Shown here: one piece after another, positions 1-7,616 of the stretch
How the letters are laid out: every line of letters starts with the position of its first letter
Position numbering within the stretch: position 1 is the stretch's first letter
Assembly: GCA_028819775.1 (NCBI GenBank)
Contig: JAPPKV010000497.1
Location: 1-8,694, forward strand
DNA from: Gammaproteobacteria bacterium
GTDB lineage: Bacteria > Pseudomonadota > Gammaproteobacteria > Pseudomonadales > Azotimanducaceae_A
Length of the DNA stretch: 8,694 nt
Direction: 5' to 3'
Program-made: the position numbers and the translations under genes
Notes under the pieces: generated by a model
What the model was told of the DNA's origin: nothing
The model's database searches: none
The model's input: the letters and a program-made list of their open reading frames with translations, nothing else

Positions 1-2
1 TC

Positions 3-80
3 TCGGACCGGAACTCGGGGCTCTGGGCGGTGAAGCTCGGCGAACTGCCGGAGGAGACGACCACCGACGCTCAGCAGTAG
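3..80 (+). CDS. 3' end of an unidentified plus-strand gene (partial)
   Basis: An open frame enters from the left edge and ends at a TAG at 78-80, giving 25 residues that finish ...GLWAVKLGELPEE then a polar tail ending DAQQ. Nearly every third codon position is G or C in this frame, as expected for a real gene in this GC-rich genome, whereas frame 1 stops early and frame 2 runs past without such bias. A short hairpin follows 11 bases after the stop. Too little protein is present to name a family. It converges with the minus-strand helicase gene at 246-3524. That it is coding is a moderate inference from codon bias; its function is unknown. Confidence 0.45.
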   Translation, partial: SDRNSGLWAVKLGELPEETTTDAQQ

Positions 81-91
81 GGCTGAGACCA

Positions 92-107
92 CCGGCCCCC
101 AGGCCGG
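92..107. repeat. Perfect 6-bp inverted repeat after the left-edge gene
   Basis: CCGGCC, loop CCCA, GGCCGG. It starts 11 bases after the stop codon at 78-80. No T-run follows on the plus strand, so it does not look like an intrinsic terminator by itself; it could be an mRNA-stabilising hairpin or chance in GC-rich DNA. Confidence 0.3.
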
Positions 108-119
108 CACAGCGGGCCG

Positions 120-130
120 AAAAGGAGGAG
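120..130 (+). promoter_or_regulatory. Strong Shine-Dalgarno-like sequence without a clear gene
   Basis: AAAAGGAGGAG is the best ribosome binding site in the window and stands on the plus strand. The nearest starts downstream are GTG at 136 (immediately followed by TGA) and GTG at 138, nine bases after GGAGG. The only open frame it can serve is the doubtful 58-codon frame 138-314. It may mark the beginning of a gene whose body was lost when the region to the right was replaced. Confidence 0.4.
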
Positions 131-137
131 AAACTGT

Positions 138-314
138 GTGACGCCGTCCGAGACAAATGGCCACAGCGGTTGGAAATGCCGACCCTTGGTCGGCATGGAT
201 GCCCGATACGACGCCCGGGTCGCGGGCGGCCTTTTCTTCTATTTCCTACGGAGCGCATATCACGTCGAGCGGAATGTCGACCGTGTCCTTGAGAAAACAA
301 TGTGCGGCAGCTAG
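138..314 (+). CDS. Possible small ORF (58 aa) after the orphan RBS
   Basis: The frame starts with GTG at 138 (MTPSETNGHSGWK...) at good distance from AAAAGGAGGAG (120-130) and stops with TAG at 312-314. The protein has no motif I recognise; it contains a short hydrophobic patch, GGLFFYFL, which is simply the translation of the terminator T-tract region. The frame runs through two hairpins and a terminator-like sequence and overlaps the 3' end of the opposing helicase gene by 69 bases. These facts argue against an intact gene. It is either a spurious frame or the truncated start of a plus-strand gene cut off by the junction near 230-250. I list it only because of the strong ribosome binding site. 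Confidence 0.18.
   Translation: MTPSETNGHSGWKCRPLVGMDARYDARVAGGLFFYFLRSAYHVERNVDRVLEKTMCGS
176..196. repeat. Perfect 9-bp inverted repeat (hairpin)
   Basis: ATGCCGACC, loop CTT, GGTCGGCAT. A 9-bp perfect stem with a 3-base loop is unlikely by chance in 165 bases of spacer. On the minus strand it lies 50 bases beyond the helicase stop and is followed by TTCC, so it may help stop or stabilise the helicase transcript; on the plus strand it lies just before the terminator at 212-240. An operator for a dimeric regulator is an alternative. Confidence 0.4.
212..240 (+). terminator. Intrinsic terminator, plus strand
   Basis: The stem CGCCCG / CGGGCG (212-217 and 223-228) with loop GGTCG is followed by gcc and then TTTTCTTCT, the classical layout of a rho-independent terminator for transcripts coming from the left edge. 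It sits 5 bases from the stop of the opposing helicase gene, so it separates two convergent units. The minus strand lacks a T-run after the stem, so it is probably directional. Confidence 0.6.
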
Positions 315-3300
315 GACGGCTGCTTGTTGAGATGAGTGTCGTTCTTGGGATATCCCAGGCTGAACAATCAGAATCTCTCCCCGAACAGCTCTGAATCGGC
401 TGACTTGTAGGAGTTCGTTGACGTCACGCGCTGTTCCCTTTAGGAACCGCGATGGCCGCGTATCAGATCGGAGCAGACGTTCTCTCGTGAAGATGTGGCG
501 GCACAGTCCCTTGAAGTTCCAGATCCAGCGACCCGATCGAACGGCCTGAGAACAAACTTCAACAGCGTCCTTCACGCGGGCGCCACCGGCAGATGAGCTG
601 TACTTACAATGCACGAGAGCGAAGCGAATGACATCGCTGTCCGCCCGGAGACACACTAGATCGGCAGCCTCTCCGGGCCCATCGTCATCGAACACAACGT
701 CGAATCGACCGTCAATAAAGTGGCGCGCTGTCTTCGCCTGAACCGACTCAGGGCGCTCACGGCCGTCCTTCCACAGAGACTCTTTGGCTACATCCGTGTC
801 AGACCAGTCCCAGGGCTCAAAGCGCTCGCGAGGGAAGCTGAGACTCTGCGCATCTTGAGGGCGAACGAGCAGATTGCCGTCTAGTTCACTCAGGTCCAAG
901 AAACGCACAAGAGGCGGGCATTCACTCAGAAAGTTCGCGAGAGGCTCCTCACGTCTCCCCGTCCCAATCAGAACCGCGTCGCCACCAAGCTGGTCGATCG
1001 AGAACCCGGTGGGAGGGCCAATTCGGTATCGGAAGTTGACCCGACCGGTTCCGAACTCTATGTGGAACCAAAGGGTTTTGCGATCTTCAGATGACCGGTC
1101 GTAGGCGAGCTCTATGAGTGAGAGCGGTATTTCCTCATCATTGTGTCGCACCAGAATTCGGTCCTCCTGCCGCTTGAGCAGCTCTATTGGCCACTCAAGG
1201 CAAAGCACTGGAGCGTCTGGAAACGTCCCGACCTCCCGCGGAATCATCACGTTATCGATGATCTGGTCAGTATTGATCGAATCGTCTACTAGCTTGGTAC
1301 CGACGTGTCTGCACCAATGCGTCAGATCACGGATAGTCCCGCTTTCCTTGGACCACACCCGCCCTTTGTACGAGCAACCGACGGCCACTGGTGCGCCTGC
1401 TTCGTACCCAGTGCCTTGGAGGTTTGACTTCGTAGAACCGGCCGTGTGAGATTGGGTTAGAGCCTGCTCTACATCAGAACCGGTATACATCGCATACCGG
1501 AGGTTTCGTCGTGCATGCTTTGTGATGCCGATGTTCTGAAACTGTAGTCGGTTGATTCCTGCGAGTATCCTGAAGACACGATCTCCGCGAAGGAGTGCGA
1601 CATCATCCCCTCCGACAGCCTTGGCAATGTTCTCATGCAGCGAAGACTTGTCACTGGAATGGACGAACAGAAGGCGCAGCTCCGGGTCGTAGTGAAGAAC
1701 GAAGAGATCCCATTGAGTGTCGTGAATAGACTTGGCACGCGTCCATTGCACCGCCGGTTCAGTCTTGGTCACATAGAACAGTGTGTTGGATTCGTTGTGC
1801 TGCCAAACTCGATGAACTTGGGTCGACTTGACAACGGCATTGTGAAAGGCCTGCGGCGAAAACGATTCTGCATGGTAGGTGACCGTGCTGAATTTAGGAC
1901 GAAGAAGACTCGGCGAAACGGGCGTTCGATGTTCATCACCATCCGCTGGGGAGAGAGGCTGCGACTGGCGGAGGAACTCGACGAGTTCCCTGTGTTCTCG
2001 CGCCGCAGTGGAGCTGAACTCGGCCAGCAGATGATTCCAGTCGGGATCTTCACTATAGAGCCGCTCGAGACCTGTTGACACGTTCTGATTTGCGATATTG
2101 GCGATGAAGGTGGCATCGCCGACAACACCGGGGGCGGTCCTGGTGAACCGACCTGCGAACTGGAGAAGCACGGCCAAGCTCTTGTGCGTGTCATGTGCGG
2201 CGGCAACCTTGAGTTGCGGGAGGTCAAAGCCTTCGCCGAGCATTTCGACGCAGACGACGACGCGACTCTGCCGGGAGCGGAGTTCTCGAATGCGCTCATC
2301 CGATTTTGGCTCGTCCGAATGGACGAGAATTGGGCGGTGATGAGGACACGCTTCCTCGTATAAGGCATGCATTGCGCGGGCGCGGTCAATGCTCCCGCAT
2401 CGCGCCATGAGCACATGGTCCAGGCCCCGACCAAGGTCACGGTCAAGCGCAGCGATGGCGCGGTCGGCGATAGCGCGGTCCGCGTCATGTGGATCTAGTT
2501 CGAAGACAGGCTCAAACTCGATGCGTTTGAAATAGCCGTCTTCCTGCGCCCTACTGAGTGGATAGGAGTAGATGACGTCACCATCGACGAGGACGCCGTC
2601 GCGTCGAAATGGCGTCGCCGTAAACTGAAGGACTGACGTTTCCAAGAAGTGCCGTCGAAACGCTGTCCAGCTTCGTGCGGCGACATGGTGCGCCTCATCG
2701 ATGATCAATGTGCTGGTGAGCTTCGCAATATCAGGGCCCAATGGTGCAGCGGTACCCTGACTTAGGCCCGCCATGGTTCCAATCACCACGTGACATTCTT
2801 TGAAGAATTCGAGGTCGGCGGTGGTACGTGGCCGCTTCAAGAGGGTGCCGACTATCGGATTGCGATACTTTGTTGAGACGACGCCGAGCGCACGCAGCAG
2901 GCCAAGGGTCGTGAACTTGGCCTGCGTCTGCTTGCGTAAGGCAGAAGACGGCACGACAACAAGAAGCGTTCCTTGCACCTCGCCGACAAGCGTTGCAATC
3001 ATCGTTTCGGTTTTTCCGGTTCCTGTCGGCATTACGATCGTGGCTGGAGTCTTGTGCAGACTCCAGTGAGCGCCTATGGCGTGAAGAGCACCCACTTGCG
3101 GTGGTCGAAGGCCCGCGCTCGCAAGCTTTCCGTGCTCGTCTAAACGTTCTGAGGTATAGCGAATCCCGCTTCGCCATGAAGACGAGATCTGCGCCTTCAG
3201 ACGCTTCCACGGTGCCTTCTCTTGTCCCGTTAGTAGCCGATGCGAGAGCCATTTATCGTTGCCATCCCCATTTCGCCGCAGGACGCCCGTCACAGTGTCG

Positions 3301-3524
3301 GGGCGCGGGCAGGTACGCCGCGTAGTCAGAACCACGCGTTCGCCCGACTCAAGGACCAATAACTTCTCTTCGATCCGCGGAGATACATGGACGCGGGTTA
3401 CCTCCTTAACTACGGCCTCCTGCTCTGGCCTCAGGACATGCGTGATCTCGCCAAGCGCATGTCGCCGGTGCCACAACACGGGTGGCAATACAACAGTTCC
3501 GGTATCGGTGGAAGACTGGGTCAT
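246..3524 (-). CDS. Superfamily 2 DEAH helicase with C-terminal PD-(D/E)xK-like nuclease
   Basis: This 1092-residue protein reads as an ATP-driven nucleic-acid translocase joined to a nuclease. Helicase motifs: Walker A MPTGTGKT (165-172), motif II DEAH (276-279), motif III TAT (302-304), motif V GEGFDLP (430-436) and motif VI QFAGRFTR (455-462); the RecA-like core spans about 140-520 and resembles the ResIII/UvrB-type branch. Residues 545-900 match nothing I know. The end carries a restriction-endonuclease-like pattern: D955 in an ADLVCL strand, then VHCK (971-974) and a helix with SQA (992-994). Helicase plus nuclease in one chain is common among phage-defence proteins, but this is inference; no methylase or partner is visible. 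The ATG at 3524 is favoured because an in-frame TAG lies seven codons upstream. No Shine-Dalgarno or convincing promoter precedes it, so the message may be leaderless. The base composition is near 53% GC where I counted, lower than the transporter genes, which suggests transfer. Confidence 0.93.
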   Translation of the reverse strand: MTQSSTDTGTVVLPPVLWHRRHALGEITHVLRPEQEAVVKEVTRVHVSPRIEEKLLVLESGERVVLTTRRTCPRPDTVTGVLRRNGDGNDKWLSHRLLTGQEKAPWKRLKAQISSSWRSGIRYTSERLDEHGKLASAGLRPPQVGALHAIGAHWSLHKTPATIVMPTGTGKTETMIATLVGEVQGTLLVVVPSSALRKQTQAKFTTLGLLRALGVVSTKYRNPIVGTLLKRPRTTADLEFFKECHVVIGTMAGLSQGTAAPLGPDIAKLTSTLIIDEAHHVAARSWTAFRRHFLETSVLQFTATPFRRDGVLVDGDVIYSYPLSRAQEDGYFKRIEFEPVFELDPHDADRAIADRAIAALDRDLGRGLDHVLMARCGSIDRARAMHALYEEACPHHRPILVHSDEPKSDERIRELRSRQSRVVVCVEMLGEGFDLPQLKVAAAHDTHKSLAVLLQFAGRFTRTAPGVVGDATFIANIANQNVSTGLERLYSEDPDWNHLLAEFSSTAAREHRELVEFLRQSQPLSPADGDEHRTPVSPSLLRPKFSTVTYHAESFSPQAFHNAVVKSTQVHRVWQHNESNTLFYVTKTEPAVQWTRAKSIHDTQWDLFVLHYDPELRLLFVHSSDKSSLHENIAKAVGGDDVALLRGDRVFRILAGINRLQFQNIGITKHARRNLRYAMYTGSDVEQALTQSHTAGSTKSNLQGTGYEAGAPVAVGCSYKGRVWSKESGTIRDLTHWCRHVGTKLVDDSINTDQIIDNVMIPREVGTFPDAPVLCLEWPIELLKRQEDRILVRHNDEEIPLSLIELAYDRSSEDRKTLWFHIEFGTGRVNFRYRIGPPTGFSIDQLGGDAVLIGTGRREEPLANFLSECPPLVRFLDLSELDGNLLVRPQDAQSLSFPRERFEPWDWSDTDVAKESLWKDGRERPESVQAKTARHFIDGRFDVVFDDDGPGEAADLVCLRADSDVIRFALVHCKYSSSAGGARVKDAVEVCSQAVRSGRWIWNFKGLCRHIFTRERLLRSDTRPSRFLKGTARDVNELLQVSRFRAVRGEILIVQPGISQERHSSQQAAVLAAAHCFLKDTVDIPLDVICAP

Positions 3525-3631
3525 CGGTGTATTTTCGCGCGACTATTCGGATTCGGCGGGATGCGAGCTTCCAGAAGCCATCGTCTCCGCGTCCCATCAC
3601 CGTCCGGAGCCGGTATTCGGCGATCGGCGGG

Positions 3632-3935
3632 TCAGAACCTCCGGCGGAGGTCCGCTGTAAGGACCTTGAGTGCGTACTGCAGCGTCTGGTGTCCCTTCAG
3701 TTCGTCGCGGAAGACCTCCGGCGTCTCGTTGACGGCGAAGCTGAGGTGATTCTTGTGCATGGACAAGGCGAGCGGGAACCGTGGGTCCACGAGGGATGGA
3801 GTCCCCACTCGATGGCTTCTTGGGCCTCAGGCACCGCGCTATTCAGGATCGCGTAGAGCTGATTCAGGTGGGGCCGGGCCTCGGGCGGGAGGCCTGGATG
3901 TAGTCGGCGGCGGTCGCTGAACCCGTGCCCGGCAT
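3632..3935 (-). pseudogene. Frameshifted DUF1801 (YdhG-like) gene
   Basis: From the ATG at 3935 the protein begins MPGTGSATAADYIQAS; near 3897-3885 the similarity moves frame to PPEARPHLNQLYAILNSA and on to EAIEWGL; near 3804-3799 it moves again to PSLVDPRFPLALSMHKNHLS...TPEVFRDELKGHQTLQY and ends at TGA 3634-3632. Joined, these make a ~100-residue protein with the familiar DUF1801 order: DYI..LPPEAR..L..L, AxPEAxEAIxxGxP, KxHLSF, TPE...F..EL. Both shifts fit single-base deletions. A third shift near 3665 would give PYSGPPPEVL, matching the family's usual ending better. The original frames stop early, so no intact product is made as the sequence stands. Members are small soluble proteins of poorly known role, described as iron-chaperone-like. 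The gene starts 21 bases after the permease stop, on the same strand. Sequencing errors are an alternative to real decay. Confidence 0.68.
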
Positions 3936-3956
3936 TCCCTCGCGTCTCAAGTACAA

Positions 3957-6900
3957 CTATTCCGGGAAGTCGAAGACCGCCGCCTCGCGCCGCAGTTGGA
4001 GCACGAGGACATCCGGGTCCACGAGCACCCGGTCCGGATCGAAACCCGTCTCGATCTCGAACTCGGCTGACCCTCCGGCGTCCAGTTCCACCGACGTCCG
4101 GTTGTCCCGATAGCTCGGCGACACCACTGTTCGGGTTCCGGCGTCCCCGGCGTCGGACCAGCGCTCGTTCGCCGTGGCGGCGACCTCGACCGTCATCCGT
4201 GCAGTGCCCGCGTTCTCCACGGTTCCCCGGACCATCCAGCCGGGGCCGGCCCGCTGCTTCGTCACCCCGGAGAGCCGGTATTCCGGCACCACCACGTCGA
4301 AGAACCACTGGGCGGTGAAGGCGTCGAAGGCCTCGGGATCTGGGGCGAAGTCACGGAGGACGGCCAACATGTCCTGGATCACTGGGAAGTCCGAACCGGC
4401 CTGATATGCGTCGATGAAGGCGCGCAGCCCCACGAGGAGGTTCTCCCGGCCCATCTCCTGCTGGAGCATCCACATCACCCAGCCGCCCTTGTCGTAGGTG
4501 ACCGTTGGGTCGCCCCGCCGTGAGTCGTCGGTCTTGACGAGGGCCCTCTCCGAGTCCACGAAGCGGTTGTCGCCATAGCTGTCCTCGATCCGCTTCGTGA
4601 ACTCGATGCGATGCCGATCGCCGTGCACTTCCTGGTGGAGCAGGATCGTTGCGTAGTGGGACATCCCTTCGGAGAGGATGTTTCCCCCGGGCCCCCGGCC
4701 CGGGGTCAGCATGTTGCCCCACCACATGTGCGCCGCTTCGTGCGCCACGATGGCGAAGGCGGCGTGGGCGCGGGGATCGCTCTTGGTCAGGAAGCCGATG
4801 CCCTCGCTGAAAGTGATGTTGGTGGGAAACCCCTGGGCCAAGCCGGCGTACGCCGGGAATTCAGAGAGCTTCAGGGTTTCCCAGGGGAAGGGGTAGAACC
4901 ACTCCGAGTAGTGCTCCCGGGCCGCGTCGAGCGCTGCGGACATCTCCTCGACGTTGTAGTCGTGTTCCGGGTGGTAGTAGATGGCGGTGCCGCGGCCCTC
5001 CTTCACCGCGTAGCGGCCGGCGACGATGTTGAAGAGCCGCACCGGGTGGTCGGACGCCCAGACGACTGTACGCCGTCCGTCCCGGACCTCCTCGCCGATG
5101 AGCCGGCCGACGCTGTTCGCTGTGTATTGCTCCGGCACGGTGATCCGGATCTGCGTTGTCATGGGGCTCCCGCCCCAGCCGAGCGCCGGTTCCGTCTCGC
5201 CCTCGTAGAAGTCGTCGGGGTATTCTCGCTGGTCGTAGCGGTTGTCCCGGTCAACGCCGATGCCCGGCAGATACCCCGGCACCGGGACGAAGGTGGGTGA
5301 GAAGCCGGTCAGGACCACTCCCGAGTCCAGGATGAACTCTCGCCGGCCACCGACCCTCGTGCTCAGTCCCCGAGGGTGCTGGAGGTCGTAGCGGAAGCCG
5401 ACCGTAAGCGAATTGCCGGGCGCCAGCGGTTCTTCGGGAGTGAAGACGAGGAGCCCCGCACGGTCATCGGGTTCGTAGGCGTCGCCGTCGAGAGTCCATT
5501 CAATCGGGGTCCAGACCTGGGCGGTGATGGGAAGCTCGGGGTAGGCATGGTCCCGGTGGTTCACGAACGTATAGGCGCCGGACACCGAGGCGGCGCGGGC
5601 CGGCGGGTCGAGGTCGACGTCCAGCTCCACGTGGGAAACCGACGGCATCCGGAAGTCGGTCCAGGTCGCCACGTTGCGCCTCCAGTAGTCCTTGGCGGCC
5701 TCCTCGGCGTCTGGTCCCTCATAGCCGGCCCGGCCCCCGAAGAACAGCAACGACGCCAACGCGGCGGGTGGAACGGCGAAGGGCAGGAGCCGGAGGCCGC
5801 CCCGCAGCAGGTTGCGCGGCCGCAGCCGGTGCAGGATCCGGGTGGCGTCGAACTCCTGGCGGCCGAACCACGTGAGCGCCAACGCCAGCAGCAGCGGGAC
5901 CAGGCCGAGGTAAAGCAGCCGGTTCAGGAGCAGGGCCCGGCCGTGCAGCGAGAAGGCGCCCATGTCGCTCCAGGTGGCCATCGAGTTCCACGCCAACCAG
6001 TTGGTGATCCACGAGAGCGCTTCGTCCTGGAGCCCGAATCCGGCCAAGGTCATCCGGTAGACGCTGTAGATCACGATGGCCAGCCCGAGTCCGTACACGG
6101 CATGCCGGTTACGGAAGAGTGCGAAGGCGGCGGTCACGAAGGCAGTCCAGAAGACGAAGGTGGGGAGCATCACCCCGCCCCAGGCCGCGGCGAAGGGCCA
6201 CAGCTCAAACCCGACCGGATCGCCGAGGAGGTGCCGCCCGCTGATGATCGCCCACGACGCGATCAGGGCGGCCCCGAGAATCACCCCCGCAACCACGACG
6301 TTCCCCACCGTCTTCCCGAGCAGCATCGCCCCGGTCCCGACGGGCGTCGCCCGGTAGATCTCGGCGAGTCGTTGGGTCCGCTCCTTCATCAGCGACTCCA
6401 CGGTGTAGAAGAGGAGCAGAATGCAGACGAGGAGGCTGAGCGTGTTGAACTGGCTGGCGGCCATGGCGCCCGGAGTTACCAGGAGCGGCGAATCGAAGGG
6501 GCCGAGCGCCAGCAGACTCGCGTTGATGGACTGCCAGAGAATGAGCGGGACGAAGAGATACAGCCACGGCCTCACCAGCAGCTCGCGGACTTCGTTCCGG
6601 GCGATGGCGCGCGCCGCCGCGAAGAACCCCGGCGGGACGGTCCGCATCCCCAGTTCCCGGAGCGTACGCCCCGCGGCGGCTGGGGGACCCGAGGGTTCCG
6701 CTGGCCGGGCTTGCCCTCCCTCGCCGCGGCGGAAGCCGGTCACCACGGAATCGGTGTCGCCCTCGAGGAGCCTGCGGGCGGTGTTCCGGGCCGTGGCCTC
6801 CACCGCCAACAGCCCGATGCCGGCAAGGCCGATGCGGCTGAGCAGGAATCCCAGGTCCGGCGGAAGGGGTGCGGTGTTGTAGAAGTCGACGCCGCGGTCC

Positions 6901-7616
6901 AACTTCAGAAAGGTCTCGTTCAGCCACCGGAAGCCCGAGGGATCCGCGAGCATCAGCGCCCGGTTGATCGCCGGATCGAGCCAGCTCGGCGACCAGGTGA
7001 CGAGGAACCCGAGGATGAGGAGCACCATGGCCACCGGAAAAGCGAAGACCACGATGGGCCGGCGCGTCCAGGCGCCGAGGAGGAACGGCACGCCCGCGAA
7101 GAACACGATCTGCGGGAAGCCGAACAGCAGCGCCGGGATGAGGTAGTTGCCGGGAGCGAACGGCCCGATGTGCGGGGTGTCCGCCCCCGTCGCCAGGAGG
7201 TGGTTGAAACCGATCGACAGCACCAGGTTCAGGCCCCAGATGACCCCGAACGCCGCCACGGCTCCGGCGAAGCTGCCCCATACGTACTCCCGGGCGGTCA
7301 GGCGCGTCCCGTGGATGAGCTCCCCCACCCGTAGTTCCGCATCCCGGATCAGTACGAGGCCGGTCCCGATGGCCAGGAACCAGACACCCATGGCCGTGAT
7401 CAGGACCGACTGGAACATGCTCTGGGCGGCGACGGAGGTGATGTGCGACCGCAACCCTCCCGCCGTCGCTTCGCCGCTCTGGATGGTCACGTTGCCCTGA
7501 GAGAACCCGAAGGCCACCAGCCCGAGAACACCGAGCAGAAGCCAGTAGGACGGCCGCCGCAGCGCCGAGGACAGCTCCCGTCTGGCGACGGCTGCCCACC
7601 TCGCGAGCGAGGTCAC
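3957..7616 (-). CDS. ABC-2 transporter permease fused to M1-family aminopeptidase domain
   Basis: This 1219-residue membrane protein has two ABC-2 permease halves and a C-terminal zinc peptidase. Half one (about 1-285) has hydrophobic segments near 24-40, 71-90, 114-136, 157-181, 188-208 and 258-273. A Pro/Ala/Gly-rich linker (298-320) leads to half two (335-590), with segments near 351-371, 390-406, 436-459, 473-500, 507-525 and 562-583. The halves start alike: ARRELSSALRRPSYW against ARNEVRELLVRPWLY. A last segment (608-626) precedes the M1 domain (about 655-1130): zinc site H959-E960-x-x-H963 in HEAAHMWWGN, third ligand E983 in SEGMSHY, and probable catalytic Y1041 in TYDKGGW. The usual GAMEN exopeptidase motif is replaced by AQGFPTNITFSEGIGF, as I recall for this fusion family. 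A beta-rich tail (1140-1210) follows. Arginine-rich 586-608 before the last segment suggests that the peptidase faces outward. The start is GTG at 7616, overlapping the ATPase stop (GTGA), so translation is probably coupled. Substrate unknown. Confidence 0.94.
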   Translation of the reverse strand: MTSLARWAAVARRELSSALRRPSYWLLLGVLGLVAFGFSQGNVTIQSGEATAGGLRSHITSVAAQSMFQSVLITAMGVWFLAIGTGLVLIRDAELRVGELIHGTRLTAREYVWGSFAGAVAAFGVIWGLNLVLSIGFNHLLATGADTPHIGPFAPGNYLIPALLFGFPQIVFFAGVPFLLGAWTRRPIVVFAFPVAMVLLILGFLVTWSPSWLDPAINRALMLADPSGFRWLNETFLKLDRGVDFYNTAPLPPDLGFLLSRIGLAGIGLLAVEATARNTARRLLEGDTDSVVTGFRRGEGGQARPAEPSGPPAAAGRTLRELGMRTVPPGFFAAARAIARNEVRELLVRPWLYLFVPLILWQSINASLLALGPFDSPLLVTPGAMAASQFNTLSLLVCILLLFYTVESLMKERTQRLAEIYRATPVGTGAMLLGKTVGNVVVAGVILGAALIASWAIISGRHLLGDPVGFELWPFAAAWGGVMLPTFVFWTAFVTAAFALFRNRHAVYGLGLAIVIYSVYRMTLAGFGLQDEALSWITNWLAWNSMATWSDMGAFSLHGRALLLNRLLYLGLVPLLLALALTWFGRQEFDATRILHRLRPRNLLRGGLRLLPFAVPPAALASLLFFGGRAGYEGPDAEEAAKDYWRRNVATWTDFRMPSVSHVELDVDLDPPARAASVSGAYTFVNHRDHAYPELPITAQVWTPIEWTLDGDAYEPDDRAGLLVFTPEEPLAPGNSLTVGFRYDLQHPRGLSTRVGGRREFILDSGVVLTGFSPTFVPVPGYLPGIGVDRDNRYDQREYPDDFYEGETEPALGWGGSPMTTQIRITVPEQYTANSVGRLIGEEVRDGRRTVVWASDHPVRLFNIVAGRYAVKEGRGTAIYYHPEHDYNVEEMSAALDAAREHYSEWFYPFPWETLKLSEFPAYAGLAQGFPTNITFSEGIGFLTKSDPRAHAAFAIVAHEAAHMWWGNMLTPGRGPGGNILSEGMSHYATILLHQEVHGDRHRIEFTKRIEDSYGDNRFVDSERALVKTDDSRRGDPTVTYDKGGWVMWMLQQEMGRENLLVGLRAFIDAYQAGSDFPVIQDMLAVLRDFAPDPEAFDAFTAQWFFDVVVPEYRLSGVTKQRAGPGWMVRGTVENAGTARMTVEVAATANERWSDAGDAGTRTVVSPSYRDNRTSVELDAGGSAEFEIETGFDPDRVLVDPDVLVLQLRREAAVFDFPE

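Noticed and set aside
3406..3600. A small minus-strand frame beginning MGRGDDGFWKLASRR
   Set aside because: It overlaps the helicase start in another frame and has no ribosome binding site; it might be translated remnant sequence beyond the DUF1801 gene but nothing supports a gene.
3525..3631. Possible promoter for the helicase gene (AT-rich AATAGT and AAAATA just before the ATG)
   Set aside because: No -35 element at proper spacing and no consensus -10; too weak to annotate.
3637..3651. Inverted repeat ACCTCC-GGC-GGAGGT next to the DUF1801 stop, considered as a terminator
   Set aside because: The stem is short, no T-run follows on either strand, and such repeats are common in GC-rich DNA.
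5376..7334. A 652-codon open frame on the plus strand opposite the permease gene
   Set aside because: It is the antisense shadow of a GC-rich gene: the product is low-complexity, rich in Arg, Gly, Pro, Glu and Gln with no domain, while the opposite strand encodes clear membrane segments and a zinc peptidase.
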